DNA from: Bacteroidota bacterium
Lineage (GTDB): Bacteria; Bacteroidota; Bacteroidia; Chitinophagales; LD1
DNA: 64,000 bases
Assembly: GCA_016722375.1 (NCBI GenBank)
Contig: JADKJG010000001.1
Location: 248,001-312,000 of the forward strand
Direction: 5' to 3'
Below the pieces are notes generated by a model. That model was not told where the DNA came from. It was given only the letters and a program-made list of their open reading frames with translations, and made no database searches. Positions 9,568 through 19,352 of the stretch are shown in pieces. Position 1 is the first letter of the stretch. Every line of letters starts with the position of its first letter. The position numbers and the translations under genes were made by a program.

Positions 9568-9703
9568 ATTGATTATTATTCAGAGGCATGAAAATAGATT
9601 TTTCTTGTGTAGTAGTAATTGTCGGTGTGCTTATACAGGAATGCCATAGAATAAACCACAAAAGTTTTAAAACATTTTGTGGTCTTTCAATTCACTCAGC
9701 ACT

Positions 9704-10768
9704 TCAAAGTCTCACGAACCTCTTCACCACGCTTGCCCGCTCTGAAAGGATACGGATGAAGTAAACACCCTTTGAAAGAGGGAGATCAAACTGCGAGCTT
9801 TGAGCCATTAGCTTTGAAACAAATACAATCCGCCCGTTGACATCATATACTTCCATCGAACTTCCAACAAGGTTATTGGTAATTGATAATTGGACATTGT
9901 TTATTGAAGAAGGATTCGGATAAATGTTCACCGATTCATCCAGTTCATTGATTGCTGTAATCGCGAAAGGAACTTCGCTTGAAGTAGCGCGACAGCCATT
10001 AGAATCCACGATTGCCACCGCATAATATCCCGTTGCCTTAGCAATATACGTTTGAGCATTGGCCCCGCTAAGGAGATTTCCATTAAAGTACCATTGATAG
10101 GATACCGCGCTGAAAGAAGACAGCGTGTCTCTATTGACAGAAACAGAGACTGTCGGCACCGGATAAACAGAAACTTCCTGACGATCGGAAGAAGCTGAAC
10201 ATCCATTCGCATCGGTTGTCGTCAGCCAATAGGCTCCGGCGGTTTTGGCTTGAATGCAAGTACTTGTGTCACCGGTATTCCAGATATAGGAAAGAAAATT
10301 ACCGGAGGAACACAACTGTATCGAATCTCCCGAACGCATTAAGGTATCAAGATGGGGAACCAGTATAGATGCGCTATCCGGTGAATAGACTGAGATGTAG
10401 TTTACTTTTCGAAGGGTGTCGGCACCAAAACTATTGCGCGCAATTAAGATGACATCGTAAATACCCGATACGCTATAACAAACATTTTGCGGTGTCTGAT
10501 TGGTATCGGTTAATCTATCTGCACCGGGAAATTCCCAATGCCAGGAAATAGAAGCGGAACTTTGATTGCTGAAATCAATACAACCAGTAGTACAAAAAGC
10601 TGTATCGCTTGCCGAAAAGTCTGCATGAGGAAGCTGCGAAACAAATACCGGACCATGAAGTTTGCAAACAAAAATTTCTTCATCATCCAAACTGTTGGTG
10701 GTTGTCAAATAATAAGTTCCAACAGAATCTGGATCAAAGTCGGCGGTGGATACATATGGCAACGCCAA
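9704..10768 (-). pseudogene. SBBP/PKD T9SS surface protein, C-terminal fragment (frame-disrupted)
   Basis: The downstream part of a gene that begins at 11906. This frame opens within a propeller repeat (ADFDPDSVGTYYL), then has a PKD-like segment (ISWHWEFPGADRLTDTNQ), an Ig-like segment (SYQWYFNGNLLSGANAQTY) and a T9SS sorting domain (NIYPNPSS ... GVYFIRILSER ... KRFVRL). Its only upstream start is a TTG at 10768, so it is not a separate gene. With the N-terminal part the intact protein would have been roughly 720 residues. Frame is lost near 10740-10790. Confidence 0.75.
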
Positions 10769-11906
10769 TAGAAAAACCCTTGATGACCATGCTCGGACCG
10801 CCGATGTCGCGCGCCCAAAGAAAATTGGCCGATGAATCCCATTTACAAATAAAAACGTCTGTGCTACTTTGCGAGTTTAGATTAAAGGTGTCAATCCCCG
10901 GATCAAAATCTGCTCCGCCATAATAAAAGTTACCGGTAGTATAAACATTGCCCGAAGCATCTACAGCAATGTCCTGCCCTACATCATCGCCATTCAGCAC
11001 GCCAATTTGATTCGCCCATGAAAGCGCTCCTGTGCTGTCGAAGCGACAGATGAAAATATCTTTATAAAACTGTGAGGTGCTGAGATTGCGCACCGCCACA
11101 CCGGGGTCGAAATCAACCGTTCCGGTGAAGTAGCCAGTGAGGTAAGCATAGCCATTTCTATCTACAGCAATCTTGCTCCCCAAATCTCTCTTCGTGCCAC
11201 CCATCCGGTGCGCCCATTCAAAATCACCATTGCGATTCAACTTACAAATAAAAATATCGAAATCGCCCGCAGTGCTGAGATTATAAACCGCCGGTCCCGG
11301 ATCGAAATCTGCTTTGCCATACCATATAGCTCCGGTGGTATATACATTGCCCTGAGCATCCACGGCAATACCGGTGCCGTCCACTTGGTCGGTGACGATA
11401 GCTTCGCCGCCAAACTGTTTCGCCCAAATCAAATTTCCATCAGCATCCAGTTTGCAGACAAACACGTCGCGATAGCCCAAAGGCGTGAGCATAACCACCC
11501 CCGACCCCGGGTCAAAGTCGGTGGCGGAAAGAAAGCTGCCCGTTATATATATGTAGCCGCTGTCGTCAATCGCTATATCGTTTCCGTCATTATAGTTCGT
11601 TCCGCCAAACTTCTTTGCCCAAACAAAATCACCTGCACTATCCAACTTGCTGAGAAACACATCGCTCACGCCAGCCGAATTCAGGTAAAAAGTTCCCGGC
11701 CCAGGGTTCATATCTGCATTGCCCCAAAAGTTTCCTATGGTATAAACATTGCCGCCTTTATCTAGTGCGATGCCTCGCCATACATCCGAAGGGGCGGAAC
11801 TACTCGCAGTGCCACCCATCCGCCCAGCCCAAACAAACGAAGGTTGAGAAACAACCATAGTAACGGCTGAACAAAAAATGACAGATAGGAGTATTGCTCT
11901 TTTCAT
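10734..11906 (-). pseudogene. SBBP beta-propeller surface protein, N-terminal fragment (frame-disrupted)
   Basis: 390 residues from an ATG at 11906, with a signal peptide ending near VVSQ. About six repeats follow of the form WAKKFGG...IAIDDSGYIYITGSF...DFDPG...DVFVCKLDADG, which are SBBP beta-propeller units. The frame ends in an unrelated tail (CIHRRL) inside what should be another repeat. The expected GNVYTTG-type strand is missing there, so roughly 8 residues plus the frame are lost. That points to a small deletion or repeat collapse rather than a single-base error. The gene is divergent from the PKD protein gene at 12630, and array B lies between them. Confidence 0.75.
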
Positions 11907-11989
11907 GTAGTAAACTTTGTTCGTAAAGATATTTTTAAATGAGGAATCGGGAGTGCTGAGTGACGAATGACTTTGTGTTGCTATATAGC

Positions 11990-12360
11990 TCCATACATCT
12001 GGACATATATCGTCAACGTTGGCGTACTCATCCTAAATCTCTGGACATATACCGTCAACGTTGGCGTACTCATCCCAATTCTCTGGACATATACCGTCAA
12101 CGTTGGCGTACTCATCCTAAATCTCTGGACAATACCGTCAACGTTGGCGACACCGTCAACGTTGACGACATATATCGTCAACGTTGGCGTACCCATCCCA
12201 AATCTCTGGCCATATACCGTCAACGTTGGCATACTCATCCCATTTCTCTGGACATATACCGTCAACGTTGGGGATAGGGTTCTAGAAGCAAATCATCCTA
12301 TCGCCACCGTTGGCCGATGGCATCCCCAACTCTATCACATATATCACCAACGTTGGCAGT
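11990..12360. repeat. 42-bp (2 x 21) tandem array B with CAACGTTG palindrome
   Basis: The motif CGTCAACGTTGGCGTACTC recurs, with GTCAACG starting at 12012, 12054, 12096, 12137, 12155, 12177, 12219 and 12261. Diverged CGTTGG copies follow at 12308 and 12351. The dominant spacing is 42 bp: each 42-mer has one half with the palindromic core CAACGTTG and another half ATCC(C/T)AAATCTCTGGACATAT. At 12137-12177 the array is interrupted by shorter spacings of 18 and 22 bp. It sits between two divergent surface-protein genes. Open frames of about 100 residues exist here on both strands but only because the period is a multiple of three. Positions 12366-12629 show no gene. Confidence 0.92.
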
Positions 12361-12629
12361 ATTGCCACAAACACTTGCAAACCATCTGCCGAACGGGTGA
12401 AAGCCTTCTAAGTCTTTGAGGTTTTGAAGGTTTGCTTCAGAGGAGGATAAGCAGCCACATCTCTCCACTCCACTCCATCAAATGTATTTGGAGAAGCGAC
12501 GAGGCAGCGGCAAATTTCTCATCACCAAATTCTTGATTCAAATGAATTGCCTTTGTAATCATCCAAACAAAATGCGCCTAAGTGTTGGCAACCATTTATA
12601 GGATACGGGACTAAGTTTAATTTAGCAAA

Positions 12630-15600
12630 ATGAAAATATCGTGTACCCGACTTCAAAACTTTAGCGCGCTGTGTTTATTTCTCCTGTTGTTTGGCTTTGT
12701 CCAATATGGCGAGGCGCAGATAAGCTATGCTTCCACCAACTTTGCCTCTGCGGGAGATACGTTTCTTTTGAGCCGCGCAAAATTGGACAGCTTGGGTTCG
12801 GCCAACTTCGCGCAGACCGGTGCTAATTTCAATTGGAACTATAGTGCGCTTCGTCCGTTGCTTCAAAGCACCGACCGATATATAGGCGCGGCGACCACCG
12901 GATACCGGGCTTCGTTTGTCGCTTCTTGTATAGCCGGTGGCGGAGGGGTGGTGGCCTGCAATACTCAATGGAACAATCTGGTAAATCTGGGTCATCGTAG
13001 TTTGGATTCGATTCAGTTAGGAACCTTCTCTTTTAGCGACGTGGTGCAGCACTATAATAAAACCGGCGCGTTGCTTCCGGCAAATGTTTTGGGAATGACT
13101 TTGGGTCTGAATGGGATAAATATTCCGATGACCGTTCCGTACCAACGTCCGGACAGCATCCTGCGTTTTCCGTTGACCTATAACAAGCGCGATAGTTGTA
13201 TCAGTAAATATTCTATTGACCTGACTGCTCAAGGGGTCCGTTTCATTTATAAGGCGACGGCTAAGCGAGTGAACCACATAGAAGGTTGGGGACCATTGAC
13301 CACTCCTTATAAAAACTACGCCTCTACGTTGAAATTAAAATCTACCATCACCAATACCGATACTGTTATCGTGAATGGAACAGCGATACCGGTACCGGTG
13401 GTGGTAAAGATAGAGTATAGCTGGTTTGAACTAAATAATAAACGTCCGGTGATGAAAGTGTTAGGTTCGGTGGCTTCCGGCGCTACGGTATATAGCCATA
13501 TAGAATATATAGATACGGCTCGTTGTTTAAATCCTGTAGCGGCATCTAATAAAACTCCTTTGGTTCCTTATCTGAACACCACCACCGGTAGTGTTTCGGT
13601 GGACTTCAACAATATGTCTATCAATGCCAGCCAATACCAGTGGAACTTTGGTGATGCCGCCAGTGGAGCACTCAATACTTCGACATCGAGCGATCCCAGC
13701 CATTCATATACAATCGCAGGAACCTATTCGGTACAATTGATTAGTTGCAACAATAAATGTCAGCCCTTTCAATGTGATACGGTGACTATTCCTTTAACTA
13801 TTCTGGACTCTACGAACGTGGTCGCGAACTTTTCATATTATCCATTGCAGCCTTGTGCGGGTGATACGGTAAAATTCAATAATCAATCGCTGAACGCTAC
13901 CAATTATCAATGGAACTTTGGCGATAATACCAGCTCAGTTCAAACAAATCCTGAAAAGGCCTACAGCAATCCGGGGACTTATGACGTGACCTTAATTGCC
14001 ATCAACGGTACTTCTCGCGATACATTGAAACAACAAATAGCCGTTCTTGGTGTCCCCGCTGCTGCATTTACTCCCGCCGGTAATTTTAATTTTTGTAAGA
14101 ACGATTCGGTTTATCTAAATGCATCAGGTGGTAATTACTATCAGTGGTCGGACGGTTCGGTCAGCCCTATACTCAAAGTGAAGGCAACGGGAATTTATTT
14201 TGTCAAGGCGTTCAATAATTGTGGGGTAAGTACCTCAGCATCGGACACCATCAAAGCGTTTCCTTATGTAACACCAACCATTGCTATCAATTCAAATGAG
14301 GGCACGACGGTATGCGCGGGCAACTCTACCACTTTTATAACCTTTGCTCCCTACGCAGGCCCTAATCCGATTTATCAATGGAAACGAAACTCGGTGAACG
14401 TGGGCACCAATGCCTCTACCTATACTCATACCGGATTGCTTGATAACGACACCATTATCTGCTTGTTGACGTCCAACTATCAGTGCCAGTTGTCTTCCAA
14501 TGCCACGAGCAATAAAATTATCATGACCGTGTTGCCTTATCAAACTCCGGCGGTGAGTATTTCAGCATCCCAATCCAATATTTGCACGGGTACTAATGTT
14601 ACTTTCTATGCGTATCCTATGAACGGTGGACTGGTACCGTCTTACCAATGGAAATTGAACAATAATAATGTAGGAACCAATTCATCTTCCTATGCTTCCA
14701 ATACCTTAGCTAATAGCGATGTGGTGAAATGTAAGATTACGAGTAATTATCAATGCTTGAACCGCGACACGGCCATTAGTCCGGGAGTAACGATGACGGT
14801 GAATCAGGCAACTCCATCGGTCACCATTACTGCCAATCCCGCCGGACCGGTGTGTCCGAATACGAGTGTTACGTTTACTGCTACTCCTACCAATGGAGGT
14901 GCGGCACCGACCTTTCAATGGAGGAGAAACCTGACCAATGTAGGCACCAGTTCACTAACTTATATGAATGCGGCGTTACTTAATAACGATACCATTCGCG
15001 TTATTATGACCAGCAATGCCTCTTGCGCTATTCCGACTACTGCGACCAGCAACGTGATTAAAATGGTGGTGGGAAATAATCTGTTGCCGAGTATTGCAAT
15101 TACTCCTACTCCCGGAGATAGTATTTGCAGCGGAACGGATGTCACCTTTACTGCTCAGGGCACCGTAACCGGTACGAATCCTGTTTTCAAATGGAAAGTC
15201 AACTCGATTGACACCGGCGCATCTCTGAATACATTTTCTTCAGCCGTTTTGGAGGATTCTGCTGTGGTTACCTGCGTCATGGTTAGTAACGCTGCGTGCG
15301 CTACCCCGACCACTGTTACTTCTAATTCCGTCCGAATGAAAGTGAAACCTGTGTTGGAGCCATCTATTTCTATCCGCACGGATACCAATACGATTTGCGA
15401 AGGAACCTCTGTACTATTTACAAGCAGCACCATCCACCCGGGAGACCATCCGGTCTATCAATGGAAAATAAATAATCAAAGTGCAAATGATAGTTCAGAT
15501 AGTTTTCAAACCACCTCATTAATCAATGGAGATATAGTTAGTTGTGAACTGACCAGTAATGCTACTTGCGCCATTCCGATGGCAGTAGAAAGTTCAGGAG

Positions 15601-16298
15601 ATACTATGACCGTTCTATCCAAGCCGATTTCGACAATCACAATTACCGGTTCTACCTCTTTCTGCGAAGGCCTGCAAGCTGAGTTAAGCGCACCGGCAGG
15701 ATTAATATATGAATGGAATACAGGCGATACGACACAAACAATTGTTGTAGATAGTTCTGGTGAATTTACAGTGAAGGTGACGGACAGCAATCTTTGCCAG
15801 ACTATTTCAGATACGGCTCTAATAACTAAATATCCTCTACCTGCGATACCAATCATCCACCGAACGGATGACACCTTGTATTCGACTCAGGCATCTGCGT
15901 ATCAATGGTTTAGAAATGATACGGTGCTGGCAGAAGATACGAGCCGTCAATACCTTTTGTTGAACGATGGAAATTATAGAGTAGAAATCACGGACAGCAC
16001 CGGATGCACCAATCAATCGGATAATTTTTCTGTGATCGGTTTAAAGATTTCTCAAACCGAATCAGAAATTAGTATCGGCCTCTACCCAAACCCCAACAAC
16101 GGACAGTTTGTCATGACTTTAATGGATGCTACACCAAAACATATCCTATTCACCGATGTCACAGGAAGAAAGATAGCAGATCAAAAAACTAATACCGCCA
16201 TAGCGCATTTCGATTTTAGCGAACTACCTTATGGCTTATATTTTGCCGAGGTGAAATGGGGCGATTCAAGAAAGATACTTCGTTTTAGTATTCAGTAA
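12630..16298 (+). CDS. Large secreted PKD/Ig-like repeat protein with T9SS sorting domain
   Basis: 1222 residues. A signal peptide (LFLLLFGFVQYGEAQ) is followed by a ~290-residue N-terminal domain that I cannot name. Two PKD domains lie near residues 325-390 and 415-480 (YQWNFGDAASG and YQWNFGDNTSS, each with a GTYxVxL strand). Then come about six Ig-like repeats of ~85 residues (YQWKxNxxNVGTNSSxY ... ITSNYQC) to ~1010, a further Ig-like domain, and a C-terminal T9SS domain (IGLYPNPNNGQFVM ... GLYFAEVKWGD). Known proteins of this plan are cell-surface adhesins or matrix components; no enzymatic domain is visible. Many Cys residues occur in pairs within the repeats. Confidence 0.85.
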   Translation: MKISCTRLQNFSALCLFLLLFGFVQYGEAQISYASTNFASAGDTFLLSRAKLDSLGSANFAQTGANFNWNYSALRPLLQSTDRYIGAATTGYRASFVASCIAGGGGVVACNTQWNNLVNLGHRSLDSIQLGTFSFSDVVQHYNKTGALLPANVLGMTLGLNGINIPMTVPYQRPDSILRFPLTYNKRDSCISKYSIDLTAQGVRFIYKATAKRVNHIEGWGPLTTPYKNYASTLKLKSTITNTDTVIVNGTAIPVPVVVKIEYSWFELNNKRPVMKVLGSVASGATVYSHIEYIDTARCLNPVAASNKTPLVPYLNTTTGSVSVDFNNMSINASQYQWNFGDAASGALNTSTSSDPSHSYTIAGTYSVQLISCNNKCQPFQCDTVTIPLTILDSTNVVANFSYYPLQPCAGDTVKFNNQSLNATNYQWNFGDNTSSVQTNPEKAYSNPGTYDVTLIAINGTSRDTLKQQIAVLGVPAAAFTPAGNFNFCKNDSVYLNASGGNYYQWSDGSVSPILKVKATGIYFVKAFNNCGVSTSASDTIKAFPYVTPTIAINSNEGTTVCAGNSTTFITFAPYAGPNPIYQWKRNSVNVGTNASTYTHTGLLDNDTIICLLTSNYQCQLSSNATSNKIIMTVLPYQTPAVSISASQSNICTGTNVTFYAYPMNGGLVPSYQWKLNNNNVGTNSSSYASNTLANSDVVKCKITSNYQCLNRDTAISPGVTMTVNQATPSVTITANPAGPVCPNTSVTFTATPTNGGAAPTFQWRRNLTNVGTSSLTYMNAALLNNDTIRVIMTSNASCAIPTTATSNVIKMVVGNNLLPSIAITPTPGDSICSGTDVTFTAQGTVTGTNPVFKWKVNSIDTGASLNTFSSAVLEDSAVVTCVMVSNAACATPTTVTSNSVRMKVKPVLEPSISIRTDTNTICEGTSVLFTSSTIHPGDHPVYQWKINNQSANDSSDSFQTTSLINGDIVSCELTSNATCAIPMAVESSGDTMTVLSKPISTITITGSTSFCEGLQAELSAPAGLIYEWNTGDTTQTIVVDSSGEFTVKVTDSNLCQTISDTALITKYPLPAIPIIHRTDDTLYSTQASAYQWFRNDTVLAEDTSRQYLLLNDGNYRVEITDSTGCTNQSDNFSVIGLKISQTESEISIGLYPNPNNGQFVMTLMDATPKHILFTDVTGRKIADQKTNTAIAHFDFSELPYGLYFAEVKWGDSRKILRFSIQ

Positions 16299-16371
16299 AA
16301 TCTCAGATTAGACAGCAGCCGAGATAATCGAGCGTTTAACTTTTTAATACTTTATCACCAATCGTTTTGTT

Positions 16372-17349
16372 ATGAATTCATTTTGGACACGTGTTATTTC
16401 TCAAATCGCCCTGCACAAAAAGCAGTTGCAAGGCGATGAGCAAGAAACCCTGACCAAAAGAGAATTAGTCAAAGGGTATAGGATCTTGCGTATTATGCTA
16501 GTGCGCACCCTTAAGGATTTCATTTTAATTACTCTAGGTATATTTTCAGCAGCCTTCGGGCTAGAGAGTTTTCTAATACCCAATCAATTTATAGATGGCG
16601 GGGCAACCGGTATTTCTTTATTAATAGCCCTCTTAACTCCTATTCCATTATCAGTGCTGCTGATAGTAGTCAATGCGCCTTTCATACTTTTAGGATATCA
16701 GGTATTTAGCCGTGATTTTGCTATTAAGACAGCATTGGCGATTACCGGATTAGCATTGGTGGTGAGCTTTGTACCCATGCCTGAGATAACGCACGACAAG
16801 TTGTTAGTAGCAGTTTTTGGTGGCTTTTTCCTAGGCGCAGGAATCGGACTGTCGGTGAGAGGTGGCGCTGTCATTGACGGGACCGAAGTTCTTGCTATCC
16901 ATCTGAGTAGAAAGTTGAGCACCACTATAGGCGACATCATAACCGTTATCAATATTTTCATCTTCTCCGCTGTGGCTTATTTCTTAAATATTGAGACCGC
17001 GCTTTATTCAATGATCACCTACCTTGCAGCATCTAGAACACTTGATTTTGTTGTTGAAGGAATTGAAGAATACACCGGTGTTACTATCATCTCTACCTAT
17101 TATAATGAAATCAGACAAATGATTATCGAAAAACTTGGAAGAGGTGTTACTATTTATAAAGGCGAGTCTGGTTTTGGGAAAACGGGTGAATCACGAAATG
17201 CGAACATTATATACACAGTGGTTACCCGTTTGGAACTCAATCGGTTGAATACAGAATTGGAAAAAATAGATGCGAATGCCTTTGTGGTTATGAGCAGCGT
17301 GAAGGATACCAAAGGCGGTATGATTAAGAAAAGAGCACTGAAGCATTGA
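16372..17349 (+). CDS. YitT family membrane protein (DUF161 + DUF2179)
   Basis: 325 residues. After a ~50-residue charged N-terminus come about five to six membrane segments with the family hallmarks FLIPNQFIDGGATGISLL and GGAVIDGTEVLAIHLSRK. A soluble C-terminal DUF2179 domain (ITxIxTYYNEIRQMI ... VVTRLELNRLNTELEKID) begins near residue 240. YitT proteins are membrane proteins of poorly defined transport function. Stand-alone, with short spacers on both sides. Confidence 0.88.
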   Translation: MNSFWTRVISQIALHKKQLQGDEQETLTKRELVKGYRILRIMLVRTLKDFILITLGIFSAAFGLESFLIPNQFIDGGATGISLLIALLTPIPLSVLLIVVNAPFILLGYQVFSRDFAIKTALAITGLALVVSFVPMPEITHDKLLVAVFGGFFLGAGIGLSVRGGAVIDGTEVLAIHLSRKLSTTIGDIITVINIFIFSAVAYFLNIETALYSMITYLAASRTLDFVVEGIEEYTGVTIISTYYNEIRQMIIEKLGRGVTIYKGESGFGKTGESRNANIIYTVVTRLELNRLNTELEKIDANAFVVMSSVKDTKGGMIKKRALKH

Positions 17350-17564
17350 GATAGAGTCCCCAAAGTTAGGATGCCTCATTGCAGAAAATTGATTTTTGCT
17401 TTGATGATCGTGAAGATATTAGTAATCATTTGGGGTTAATCGAAAAAGGATTGTAAAAAGTATGGAGAGAGTCTAATTGCAATCCTTGTATTTTCTATTT
17501 TAGACGCGTCAAATCTATATCAATTGGCAGTAAAATATTTCTCAAATCACTTAAATTTAAAAGA

Positions 17565-19352
17565 ATGAAGCACTTAAACTTGAATTTTAATCAACGGGAG
17601 AATTATTTGTTTCCCCAGTTTTTCATTAAAAAGGGAAGAGCACTTCTTCTCAGTCTATCTGCACTGATTTGTATCTTATATGTAAATGGACAAATTGTTT
17701 CTGAGGTTTCGGGAGGAAATTGGAGCGCCACCACCACTTGGGTTGGAGGAGTGGTACCCACCTCGACAGATAATGTAGTTATTGTGAATGGCTCTTTGGT
17801 AACCGTTGATAATACCGCTGCAACTTGCGCTAATCTGACAGTTGGTCAAGGTTCCAGCGGTAAATTGACTTACATCGGAGGAACGACTGCCGCTACCTTA
17901 ACGGTGAATGGAGATATGACTATTGCCACCGGCGGTGTTCTTGATGCAGGAGTCGGGACGGGTACCAACTCTAAGAAACTTAACTTGGGCGGCAATACCA
18001 ATGCCGGCAACCTGGCAGGGAACTTGGTGATTAATGGAACTTTAGACATGGGCACCACCAGCGAGCCGGCCACTTCAGCGCCTTCTGGTTTGATTACTTT
18101 TTTTGGGGCAAACAATGCAATGGTATCGGGTACCCCAATTCTTTGTCGCTTTAATGCAATTGCCGTGAATAAGGGGACCAGTTCTTTATCTCAGGTTGAT
18201 GTTCAAGTGGTATTTTCTATGCGGGCACCAGGAAATACTGGAGGAACACCCAGATTAATCATTACTTCGGGAACATTCAAAATCTCCAGTGCCTCTACTA
18301 TTACACCCTATTACTCCAGCGAAATCATCTGCGCTACGGCCGGTCGCCTGTGGCTCAATAATGCCGGAGCAAGCATTGGCTCTGTGGGAGGATCAACTAA
18401 TGCAGTTACAGTTCTTGGCGAACTAAAAATTGATGCCGGAAGTTTTAACTATGGAACCGGTGGAGATATTTTCACTGTAAATGGAACCTTATCAATTGGC
18501 GGTGGAAGTCTTTCCATAAACGGAAGAGTAATTTTCGGGAATACATCCGTATTCAATATGACTGCAGGCAGCTTCAATTTAGATCCACAAAACACCGTAA
18601 ACCTAAGTGGATCTAGTCATATAATCCAATTTGGCACTATCGTAGGAGGCACTCCAAATGTTGCCTTTACTGGGGGAACCATGACCATTGTAAATCCTCA
18701 CTCTTCATCTTCCACTACAGGTATAGCTTTTATGGTTATGGCTACATCGGGTACATATAATGTTGCAGGAAGCACTATACGATTTGGAGATGGTGTAAGT
18801 ACAAAATCGGGTAGCCTTGATGGCTTTGAAATAAACACCGCTAGCGCCGCACTTGGGAACGTTATTGTAAATAATACCCCATCTAATCCCACTAATCGTT
18901 TTGTCAGGTTATCAGGTAATTCAACTATTGCAGGCACCTTAACGATAAACAACGCACAAAGTGAATTCAAACTTACGGGTTATACACTGAATCTAAAAGG
19001 TGCCTTTTTAAACAACGGGACCTTTACCGGGAATGAATTAAACTCTCACTTAATCTTAAGTAGTACAAATGCACAAACCTTTACGGTTGGAAATTATACA
19101 GGTTCATCCCTAACCCAATTAACCATAAATAATGGCTCAGGTGTGACCTTAGGAGGAGCGCTGAATACAGGGATATTAAATATGACACTTGGAAAGCTCT
19201 ATACCACCAGTGCTAATCTTATATCCGTAACAGGCACAACCGCTGCTAGTATTACTGGCGGATCTTCTGGGTCATTTGTTAATGGCCCCTATTTCCAGAT
19301 CGCTACCTACCGCTCTAATAACCGGATCCACCTACTCTTTTCCAGTCGGTAA
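17565..19352 (+). CDS. Secreted beta-solenoid surface protein, N-terminal part (gene split by frameshift)
   Basis: 595 residues from ATG 17565. The signal peptide lies near residues 27-43, and GGNWSATTTWVGGVVPTSTD is the usual opening of Bacteroidota beta-helix/G8-like surface proteins. Long stretches of short Gly/Thr/Asn-rich strands (LTVNGDMTIATGGVLDAG, NGTLSIGGGSLSINGRV) look like a parallel beta solenoid. At 19286-19289 a CCCC run shifts the frame: one C fewer would continue VNGPISRSLPTALITGSTY into the downstream frame. The intact gene would span 17565-22747 (about 1725 residues). Confidence 0.8.
   Translation: MKHLNLNFNQRENYLFPQFFIKKGRALLLSLSALICILYVNGQIVSEVSGGNWSATTTWVGGVVPTSTDNVVIVNGSLVTVDNTAATCANLTVGQGSSGKLTYIGGTTAATLTVNGDMTIATGGVLDAGVGTGTNSKKLNLGGNTNAGNLAGNLVINGTLDMGTTSEPATSAPSGLITFFGANNAMVSGTPILCRFNAIAVNKGTSSLSQVDVQVVFSMRAPGNTGGTPRLIITSGTFKISSASTITPYYSSEIICATAGRLWLNNAGASIGSVGGSTNAVTVLGELKIDAGSFNYGTGGDIFTVNGTLSIGGGSLSINGRVIFGNTSVFNMTAGSFNLDPQNTVNLSGSSHIIQFGTIVGGTPNVAFTGGTMTIVNPHSSSSTTGIAFMVMATSGTYNVAGSTIRFGDGVSTKSGSLDGFEINTASAALGNVIVNNTPSNPTNRFVRLSGNSTIAGTLTINNAQSEFKLTGYTLNLKGAFLNNGTFTGNELNSHLILSSTNAQTFTVGNYTGSSLTQLTINNGSGVTLGGALNTGILNMTLGKLYTTSANLISVTGTTAASITGGSSGSFVNGPYFQIATYRSNNRIHLLFSSR

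Noticed and set aside
11990..12360. CRISPR array
   Set aside because: Units are contiguous degenerate tandem copies with no unique spacers, and no cas genes lie nearby. The same applies to the other four arrays.
19286..19289. Phase-variable homopolymer in a surface gene
   Set aside because: The run is only four bases and similar short-run breaks hit lplA and the BtrH-like gene, so sequencing or assembly error is the simpler reading.
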